Shown piece by piece: positions 30,101 to 41,405 of a DNA stretch of 64,000 nt (the stretch's first letter is position 1; each line of letters opens with the position of its first letter). A program made the translations under genes and the position numbers. The DNA comes from Chrysomallon squamiferum. Its lineage: Eukaryota; Mollusca; Gastropoda; Neomphalida; Peltospiridae. Below the pieces are notes generated by a model. It was not told where the DNA came from and did not search any database. It was given only the letters and a program-made list of their open reading frames with translations. Where the stretch lies: NCBI GenBank assembly GCA_012295275.1, contig CM022665.1, positions 15,353,476-15,417,475 of the forward strand, read 5' to 3'.

Positions 30101-33100
30101 AAATAAAATACATCCAAGAAGATTTAAAATCTAAAATTTCCTATTGATCTCTCATTGTGTGGCATTTTCAGCACTTTGTACTTCCACAGCAAATATTTAC
30201 TTTTTGATACTCTATCATCACTGTGACTATTGCAGTATTAGAATAATGTTTTTACCCAACACAAATGCTGTGTTTTCTCATCTCAAGTTGGTATTTCTTT
30301 TGCAAGCAGAACCAGTCTTTGTTCCCACTTAAAACCATTTGCTCAGATTGCCTGTAAATGATCATCAAAACAAGAGGCAATCATCTGTGCAGTGTTGCAA
30401 AGATTAACAACCATTTTCCAAAGCACACACTTGTTTTGTCTGGAAATAAGGTGGAGGATGGATATTTTTTAAACTGCAGAGATATTTTTAACTGCCGGGG
30501 CACCTGGTCAGTCAGTCAGGACTGTATTTAAAGAAAGCTGACAGTATTTAGAGAGAGTATATTTGATGCTATTAGTGGTTTTTTTCTTCTTGTTATTTTT
30601 TTTTTTTTTCGCTATGTTTGTTTTTTTGGTATGGTTTTTTTTTCACTAAAATTTGTTTAAAAGATTCTTTCACTTTTCTCATTTGTTTGACAACTTGTGC
30701 AAGATGTTGTGGAGATTAATTGATTGCAGACTACACATGTGATTTAACTTTTTTCCAGTGAAGGATGATTTAATGATTTTTCTGGCTTTATTTTTTTAAA
30801 ACATGTGTTTGTCATGTGTTAATTAGAGGATCAGTTAAAAAAAAAAAAAAATGTTTTTTTTTTTTTTTTTTATTATTATTATTATTATTTTTTTTTTTTT
30901 TGGTTATTATTGAAGGCTAATCAGTGATTTTAATTAATTTGGAATGTTTATGATGTTGTTCCAGGGATTGGCTCAAACTTTAAGTAATGTGCTGTTGTTG
31001 CATAAATTTCAGCATGATTTACACATGGATCTTGGAGTCATAATTGTTTTATGAACTGGGACTCTCATCTGTGTAATAATTGTTTTTAACTATCTTATTA
31101 TGATTTCTTGAGGCTTAATCAATGAGATCAATTAATGAGTTAAAATCTGGGGTTTTGGGGTTTGTGTTGTTGCTTATTTTTGCATCAAGGCTTAATTAAT
31201 AATGCTGATTAATTTATTTTTCCTTTAATAAGCAAAACTTTTTATTTGAGTTAATTTGTACATTTGGTAAGTTCATGCCAGTTCATTCAGATTTTCTAAT
31301 TCACCTGTTGGCCAGGTGAAGATGTTATGTCTGTTTTTCTTTACCTGAAGCATGAATTTGAAACTGTGTTACAGTAATTACCTACATTGGTTTTCTTTGA
31401 TATTGCTTTTAACTCTGTACCTTCAGACATTCTAAGAAGACAGTTGTTTAATGTTAGAGCAGTTACTGAAGGAGCAACTGGGTATAGGTTCAGACTCCAT
31501 CAGTATATCAACTTGGTTATTTCTCCTGTTCCATGCTTCTGTATAACTGAATTATATGTTTTTAGTGAGAAGCTGGAATGAAAATGTTTGTTTTTGTTAA
31601 TTCTTCAACTGGATATTAACTTTTTTCCACTTCAAATTAATAATAATATTTTTTTTTTTTTAATTTTCTTTTTTTTTTTAATCTTTTTTTTAATCTTTTT
31701 TTTTTCTGCAATTTGAATTAGACATTTAAAAAAAAATAAAATAATAATAATAATAAAAATGTGTTATTATTAAATAAGAATTGTGCAATTACATTTACTA
31801 TTTAGCAGTCATTTCTTATGATACAAAATATTAGACTAAGTTTCTGTTATTTGAACCTCACATGTGTATTTTCACAATGTTTCATTAACTTCATAAAACA
31901 CAGGTGATATTAAATGAAAAATTAATGCAGAATTAAATACAGGCCGAACCAAAAAAAATTAAGATAATAATAACAATTTAAGGGGGAAAGATAATAATAA
32001 CAATTTTTCATGGAAATTGTATCTGTACAGAAAGAGCATTCTGCATAAAACATTATTAGTCAGTATATTGACTGTCAGTTGTTCTTGCAGCAAAGACGAC
32101 AAAAATTAGAAAATTGAATGATAGTATTTGGTGAGATATCGAAATATTATTCACTCATCATTGTACCACTTAGCAATAGAATAGTATATTATTTACCTCA
32201 GCTTTCTCAAGGCAACAACTGGTTATAGTGAAAAACAATTACAACACATTTTTCAAGATAAATATTGCTAATGTAGTAATTGATTTGTTTTTTATTTTTC
32301 AAAGCTGCAGTATTATATTAAAGAAATGTTTTTCTTTCTTTCTTTCTTTGTTTTTTTTTGTAAATCCAATGCATTAAAATTTAAAACTATATAATTTATA
32401 GATAAGAAGAAAAAAAAGAAGATATTTTTGTAATTGCACTTATTCAATTCCTGAAAGGTTAATATAAAAAAAAAAAAAAAAAAAAATAATTATAAAGAAA
32501 AAAAAAATTGGTGCATGAACCATGTATTAAAGGGTAAAAACTTTTAAATGTATGACATTCATACCCATGAGAATAACTTTGTTTGAATTTTTATGTGATT
32601 AAAAAATATCTCTAATGGAGGTTGGATGATTGATACTGGAATGTATGCAGGAGCAAATCTGTAGGTGTTTTTAGAGGGGTGTGAACTGGCACATCTGTTA
32701 CAGTAAAAATGATTTCTTTTGTACAAACTAGAGTCAAGATTTCATGGCATAAAGTCTCTGTCATATTGAAATACTAATGTGTAGTGTTATAAACATTACT
32801 TTACACTACTAAACTAGCCTTGTTTTATACTAAAATGAAATCTTCATGTTAGAATAAATGGTTGGTATATTACCTCTAGAACGGACATGCCTAACACACA
32901 AATATATTTTATTATGAGTATATTCAATATATGTTTAGGAAACATTTATTTTACAGGATTTTGGTGTATAATTTTAACTTCAGTTTTAATTTTAATTTAA
33001 AAAAAAATATATATATTGTAATTGTTTTCCAGATGGGAGGAGGCTTATGATGCCTGTCGAAGAATTCTGAAGCTGTCCCCCAGTGCTGTTGATATGTGGC

Positions 33101-35978
33101 TTACTACTGCTAATCTGTATGCATCTTGTGGTGATGTGGAGGGTGCTAGACATGTATGTTTACTTTTTATTTATTTTTATTTTTTGGGTTTTTTATATTT
33201 TGTGAAATATTTATATATTTTTATTACTATTGTTATTTTTATTATTATCGTTATTGTTACTGTATTTATTACTATTATTGTTCTTGTTCTTGTTCTTGTA
33301 GTTATTTGTTTTGTGGGGCGGGTTAGTACATAATGTGAAATTTGTGAATGTGGGGTATAGAGGCCCACTTTGGCACACTAAAAACGTGTATAGGAGTGTC
33401 ATAGATGGGGTTTTTTGTTGTCGTTTTGTTATAACCACCTTTTCATTTCTTTAATTTAAAAGCTGTAAATTTTACGATAACCGGTATAAAAATTAGGTTA
33501 TCAGACCTGACACTTGTTAAAACTTTACAAGCTTGTACAATCACATAATTTTAATTTTTTAAGAAAAATGGATGAGAAAGGGTGTGAAAGAACAAGATAA
33601 TTTTAATTAGGGTGTTTCCGGTCTTGCATAAATAAAGTTTTTATTATGTTAAGATGGTGATTTTTTTTTTTTCCCCCTCTTATTTTAAATAACTTTTTTG
33701 AAAATTGACAATTCCCGCAGAGCTGCAGGAATGATTAGAAACCAAAATTATGGTGATCTGCCAACCCAGAAAAGAATTTCTTATCTCACAGGTCACAGTC
33801 CAGTTGTAAATCAGCATTTTTTTCTCTCTCAGTTTACCACTTGTATATGGGTGATGTGTTTATTATTAACAGCCCAGTTTGGGAGGACCTGGCAAGAAAT
33901 TGATGTTGCCCTTAGGTTTTGGTAATATTTGAACCATGTTACATAAACAGTGTGGAGGTACACTTGTATGTATTTTATCAGTAGAGGTTTATGTGTTTGT
34001 AGCTTTTCACTCTGGCTAAACAGACGGATGAATGTGAAAGTGATGTGCCCGTGTTCCCTGTGGCCAGTTATATATGATGAGCAGGCTCCTTCATTAGATG
34101 ATAATTATATAATGATTGTTTTTTGTTTTTTTTTAAATTTTACATTTATTATTATTATTTATTTATTTATTTATTTTTCATTTTTTTTTAAATTTTACTT
34201 TTAATTATGATTTTGCTGTAATTTATGGGCTTTTTTTTTGTTTTGATTATTATTATTATTATTATTATATAATTACAGTTGTTGTTAATGTTAAGAAATA
34301 ATCTTAAAAAGATCCACCCAGTTCTCGAATAATATATAACAAATTATGATACATGATTTAATTTTTTTTAAATGTTTTTAATTTTATAAACAAGAATATC
34401 AAACTAGTGATCAATTCTGTTTTCAGGTTTTCAGTGAAGCAGTAATGGCTAACCCTTTCTCTGCAAAACTGAATTTTTTCCAGTCATTATTTGAGATGAA
34501 ACAGGTAGATTGTGAAAATTATTTACACCAGTATTTTTCTTAGAGTATATATATCTGCTTTAATAATTTTTATCATCATTACCATTAGTATTATTCTCAA
34601 CAGCAACATCATGATTATTATTCCTAGGATGGTTTATCATTAAAAAAGACCATTTTGCTAGTGACAATCTTAGTAAATGTTTTCACACACAATGATGCTT
34701 ATTCTAAATTCAGTCAGCTACTGCAAATGTTGCTCTGAAGGTTCAAGCACATGTTTCCTGATTACTTAATCCAAGACTGTGAATGATCTGCCCTAGACAA
34801 TATTAGTGTATTTTGGGATTAGGTAAGGAAAAGTGGATTTAATAATATTACACATTCTGGATTAGCTGGTACCAAGTTCCGGTCCATATAACTGCCAGTC
34901 CTAAAGTAGGCTTACCCACTGTTCTCTCATTGCTGATGGTAAGCCAATTAGTATATGCATCATATCATCTTCTGAGGGCAAGGTGGTCTTTTAAATCTGA
35001 AGTGGGTCTGAATTATGTTGATTTAAACACATTTTTTTGGTTATATTTTTTCTTACCAAAACAGCAGGGTGGTGTAGACAGAGCTTTAGAGATTCTAGAG
35101 CAGTTTGTCATCAGCCATTTTGAAATGGATGAATATGATCTAAGGTCATGTGACCCGAACATTCTGTACAGGTAAGTTATGGTGATCTGTGATTTAGCAA
35201 GATGCTTAGTGACAACATTTCATACAAGAGTATCATTGTGTGGTACAATTAGTCTTTGTTAATCCCTCCTGTGAAAGTTTTTATAATGGCTTAACTGATT
35301 AACCTCAAGTGTGTGACAGTTAAAGGGTGTTATTAGCTTGTAAGATAATACTTAGAGTGTTATGTATGAGCCTGTCTCTTTTATGTCTGTATTTGTGTGT
35401 GGTATGTGGAGTATGTGTGTGTTTGGTATGTGGTATGTGGCATGTGTTTGTGTTCATTTTAGTTTGTGTGTGTGTGTACAAACACATATTTACATGTATA
35501 TGAGTGCTTGTACACGAATAGGTGTATTATGTATATTTGTGTGTAAATGAAAAAGAACATATACATAGGTAAGCAAATATTATACTTTGTATTTTATATT
35601 TTATTGCAGTCCTTATTTATAAATGCTTTTGTTTAAAATTAGTGAATTTCTAATACTAATTTAAAAAAATATATAAAAAAACAATAAAAAACATTCCTGT
35701 AGTTTTAATGATTTCTAAATTATTATTATTATTATTACTATTAATATTATTATTATTATTTGAAGTAGGTAAATTACATGTTTTTGCAGCATTGTCTTGG
35801 GTCAGTCACCACTCACCTCAAAAACATTAAAATTGAAGAACGTTGTTACCCAGAATTTAGTACAGGACCAGAAGGTTTACCACTGGATGTCATTATGGTA
35901 AGGTTGTTTTGAATAAAATAATACATGACATTCCAAAACATTTTTATTGAAGTTATCTGAAGAAAATTATTATTATTA

Positions 35979-36016
<38 letters not shown>

Positions 36017-36727
36017 CATCATCATTTCATTTAAAGTGTAATTTAGATGTGCACATTCAGCACACAATACAAACAAGAAAAAAGTTAAATATTTAATATG
36101 ATTTTCTATTGGGATAATTAACACAGATATTATTCTCAATCTGTCACTTCAAATCCTGATAAGAACAGCCTGAAGGCAAAAATATTCACCATCAAGCAAA
36201 CCATCTGATCTGCTCTGCTTGTAGTTTATCATGATGGCATTGAGGCCTTTATCCAAAGTATGTTTACCTAGAAATCATACTGGACATGGGCTGACCACAC
36301 AACAAAGCCATGTGAAGGGGCAGTGAAATGCCCGACCAGCCATATTGATAATGCATTTGTTTGTCGAAGCCCTCCAGTTCTTAAGATGCAATTTACAAAT
36401 GTTGATGAAGATAACAAAGCTAATCTTTTAGAAAGTAGCACCAGTTTGGGTGGCTGATTTCGACCCATTCTTCAGCTTAAGTCAGCGGAATCTTAGTTAC
36501 ATTTAAACGGTTTTGGGGAATTCTCGGGCCGCTTGATCGAGGGTTAATGGATGAGTGAGAAAATGTGACAAGGGTTAATTTGTCACACTGACATACTTCT
36601 GTTAGAGTATTGTTTTTTCTGCATCATTAATTCAGAGTCTGCTGCTTCACAAATTTCACTTAATAAAGTGTGAAACATTTTATTGGAAAGGGTCAGTATG
36701 TACTTTAGAGTAAATGCACCTTTACTC

Positions 36728-36768
<41 letters not shown>

Positions 36769-39214
36769 TTATTTTTCCAGTATTTGTTTAAGAGTGAGAG
36801 TGAATGAGACAGTGAGTGAGTGAGTGAGTGAGTGAGTGAGTGAGTGAGTGAGTGAGTGAGTGAGCGAGTGGGAAAGAATGATATGCACACACATGAATAT
36901 TTTGTAATTTAATATATAAAATGCTTCTAAGATGAGAGAACGTTAAAAAGGAGAGAGATGTAAAAAGGAAATGACAAATGAGTCATGTGCCTGGTTGCAG
37001 TTTATTTTTTAATCAGCCAAAACCATTTAATGTTCATACCAAATCATGCCTTGAAGATCTATTGTTAAGATCTGGTGCATGGAATCTTCTCACTGAAAAG
37101 CCCATCATGTTTTTATGACCATTTTAGTTCTTTGATTACCATAAACTGTTAAAAAAATGATTCTGTCAGGTCAAGGGTCACGGGTCAAATGGCAGAAGAC
37201 AATGGGTAACTGTTTTCTCAGAGTTGCTGAAGTGGTCCGGAAGATTTTGTAAATGCAGGAATTTATGTAAATTGTTACATGATCACTGTCCTGGTTTCTC
37301 TGTTAACATCTCACCCATTTGTGTTTCACCAAATGTTTTATTTTGTAGGTGGGTTTTAAAAATATGAGGGATGTTTATTACCTATGCTGTATACATAGGT
37401 TGTCTGATTAAACATTATGATACAGTAGACCTACCACACAAAAAAACAACAGAATAATTTACATTCACACCAGCTAGAAGAATATTTATTACCTGCATTG
37501 TATACATGAATTATTTAATTAAACAAATGGATTTTGTTTATCTTTATGTCACCAGACTAAAAAGAAAAGTAACTGATAAAAGTAACAGTTCACCTGTTTA
37601 AGGGATGTTTATTACATCTGTTGTATACCTGAACTGATACTATCTGTCTTTGTGTTACTTTGCCAAAAGAAATATGATTGACAAAACTAATGACTCATCT
37701 GCTGTATCAACAATCAAGTTTTATCTCTGAAAGAAATCTGAATAGCTTTGTCTGATAACTGTTAATACACAAAGTATTGTTAATAAATGTATATGTCATA
37801 TAACAGTAAATTGTTTATTGTCATTACCATCATTGTTATGATTATGATTATTGTTGTTATTTATTATTTTTACCATCATCATCATCATCATTAATATAGA
37901 GTAAACATTCATTGTTTTGTGATTGTTACAGCTTACTGCTGGAACTGCAGGGTGATATTAAGACAGCTGAAGAATCGTTTGAAACATCTCTTTCATCAAC
38001 AATGTCTGCTGAAGATCTCAAAACACTCTGGATTAAGTATGTTGTATTTATAACAAAATAACAAGATTTGGTCTTCGTCTTATGATGAGAAGAGAAAATG
38101 CCAAAAATATTCTGAACAACCATACATTTACTGTGGTATTTTTGTCAGTATTCACTTGCTAATGTATATGCTGTCACATTTTCTTGTCATTTGTTTTTTA
38201 AACCATGGTGGTAGTACAGTTAAATGCTGGCCATGATAGAGCATCCTGAATTTCCATTATGTTGATTTCAACACTGTAATATAATGAACCTAGTTGTTGA
38301 GACAGGTTTTAATTTCATTTTTGATTCAGTTCTAACTGACTGACTGTTTCACTGATACCAGCTATTTCTCTTCTTTATAGTATCTGTCATGTTGCCTCAT
38401 TATAATAGTGTTTATAATACATTTTATTTAAAACATTTAATGGAAAAAGAAAACAAAATTTAATATTGCTTAGTTTTTTTTCTCTCAAAAGTCATATTGG
38501 CTATAAAATCTGTATTACTGTTACTACTATCAGATTTTTATTTATTTATTTATTTTTTATTTTTTATTTATTTTTTTAATGTATTTAGTAATAATTAGTT
38601 TAAAAATATTAATGAACCCAAATCTTTCAGTTTCATTTTTAACATTTTTTATTTATTTATTTATTTATTTATTTATTTTTTATTTTTACTTTTTATTTGT
38701 TTCAGCTATGCAGATTTCTTGTACAGGCAGATAGCCACTTGTCCATCTTATACTAAAAAACTGACCAGCATGATGACCAACAGCATTGTTTCCATGCCAA
38801 CAAAGTTTCAGATCCCTTTCAGCAGTGAAGATTACTGGTTTGACTATAGTTATGTTAATGAGATGGTGGAAAAGTATATGCTATTCTTTCCACAAGGAGA
38901 AAAACTGACAGTTCTGGAAAGTTTTCTTGAAATGATGCCACTCAACATGGATCTGTTACTCAGGTTAAGAAGCTTTTAACTTTCTGATTATTTATATATT
39001 TATTTATTTATTTTTTTGCTGTTTTAAGTCATTACAATTTGAAGGGAAATTAAAACTTATGTGAAGGGAAAATGATATGGTCCAGTTGAAAGTGCTAGAG
39101 TGACAAGCAGTTAGTTACTTAATTAGTGTTTGTTTATAGTATATGTCTCTTGGGTTATTCTTTTTTTCAGTCAATATATTATATTGCTCTGCATATATGC
39201 ATGCGTGTGTGTGT

Positions 39215-39257
<43 letters not shown>

Positions 39258-40883
39258 AATACAGTTTTCACATATAGACACATGTAAAATTGATGAAATA
39301 AATAAAATACAGATAATAACAAGAACAATGACAGTGATATTAATTAAGAAGGTATCTAAATTATTTTTCTTACACCAATACTTGGAATAATAATATTTAT
39401 TTGGCTGAATTAAAGAACAGAATATTTTTTATCATTGAATGTCCTGTTCTAACAAATATTTTGCTTTTTATTTCTGTTTGTTCTGTTTTTTATCTTGCAG
39501 AGAATTTCGCTGTAGCAGTGGTAACAGTGACATTATTTTTTGTTTTGTCTTAAACCCAAAATAAATGTATGAAAATGAAAAATTATCTTCCGCTTGCACA
39601 TTTGATTATGCTTTTTATTAATTTGGTTTTTGTTATTTTTTTTTTCTTTAAAATTTAAATTTAAATTAGACTATTTAAGTAATAAATATTTTAGTTGTTT
39701 TATGTGTTCAGTTGTCTAAAGGAGGCTATGAAAAATGGTGAATTTCTGAGAGGTCGAAGTCTTTGTAATACTGCAGCTTTTGAAGAGGTTCCCAATTTAT
39801 TGTTGTGGAAAGTGTGAGTAGAAAATTCCTTTTTATTATTTGTATCAGATTATCCATTAGAATTTTACATGGCTTCATTAATTTTTCTTCCTTTTTGTAT
39901 TTTTCCAGTGTTATGTCACTGACTTGAAAAACGATGAAATGTTGGTAATTTTTTTTTTTTTCCCTCTGTTACTTTTATTGATTTATTTTCAATCAAAATG
40001 TATATTTGATACTCTCAGAGTTATTTTGTTTGAAACAGTCACACATTAATTTAATTTCAGAATAACAAGTCTTTCACAGAAGGAAGGAACATGTTCAGAG
40101 GTTAGTTTGCTTACCTGTTCAGCACAAATCTTTGAGTGTGTGCCAAGTATTGCTCCTGCCTAAAGTTAAAATAAGAAATAAAATAATAATCTCCAGAAAG
40201 AAAAAGAAAAAATAAATTGACCCAAAAGCTATTTTCTTGTCATTGTTTCTTCACTGATATTTGTAATTATTTAACATAGCAAGAGGTAATTTCAGGTAGA
40301 TGTTGTTTTAAAAAATAATTAATTATTTTGTAGATAAACAATGCTTTATAAGTTACAAATATCTTTTATGTTAATTTAATATTAACTTAAAGTGAAAATT
40401 TCAGTTCAAATTATTGTTTTACTTATTTAATTGTAATCACTTTGTTAAGGCTTTGATCATCTCTTATTAATTACATTCTAATTTAATGAAAATTTATGTT
40501 TTACCTGTTTTAACTGGTTCTTTATTTTATAATAATACATTTACATTATTGATTAAAATTTCTGTTTTATAATTTTGATTTAATTTCTCATTACTGCCTA
40601 TTTTCTGAATTTAACAATTAAGTTTTAAATTTCCTTTTCTTTTTTTTTTTTCCTCTTCTCAATTTGATTTCAGACAGAGAAGTTTTACTTGAGGGCTGTG
40701 CGAGCACTGCCTTATGCAATAACACTCTGGAAAGATGTAATGTTATATGATTTCTATAACAGATTTGTTTTGTAAAAGTTCACTAAATAATAATAGAGCT
40801 GTACATGTTCAAAGGATGGATCAATGAATCAAATGTTTCAATTCATTAATTTTTTGTAGTACTAGTAAATGTTTATTTCTCTC

Positions 40884-40945
<62 letters not shown>

Positions 40946-41349
40946 TGTAATATTTTTAGTTTTTAAGAAATAGGAATAACTTGCCTTTTTTATTTTGTCT
41001 GTCTGGTATTGTTTTGTTTTTTTACTTTAATGAATAGACATTTTAAAATTTTAAATCTATTCAAGCCATATTTGTTTCATTTTAACAAGATTATTTCTGT
41101 CTTTATGTCTGTTTCTGTTGATTTAGTTCTTCAGCTATTGTTTTCAAATTATTTTAGTTTTTATCTTATTAATTTTAATAAAATTAGTCTGTGATGATAT
41201 TATTATTATTATTTGTATATTTGTGTTTGTTCTTGTTTAATGGTCAGTTCTTTCACATGTAATTATAATATTACTTTTTATTCTGTTTCTTTTTAAAAAA
41301 TGTATTAGTCTCAACAGATAATTATAGTTATTAATATGTATTAATGAAG

Positions 41350-41405
<56 letters not shown>

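Larger units (their letters stand above)
29342..33032 (+). other. 3.7-kb intron between exons 20 and 21
   Basis: Contains (TATG)n(CA)n, AAAT repeats, long T runs and a complex block at 30.35-31.34 kb. No exon is needed here by homology. Confidence 0.85.
35898..37931 (+). other. 2.0-kb intron between exons 24 and 25
   Basis: Holds an ATT tract, a CpG-bearing complex block, a GAGT tract and a three-copy degenerate tandem repeat, each listed separately. Confidence 0.85.

Noticed and set aside
39501-39520. An extra constitutive exon between exons 26 and 27
   Set aside because: Inclusion would shift the frame into a stop, and joining 26 straight to 27 aligns with the human protein without a gap. 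Kept only as a cryptic-exon finding.
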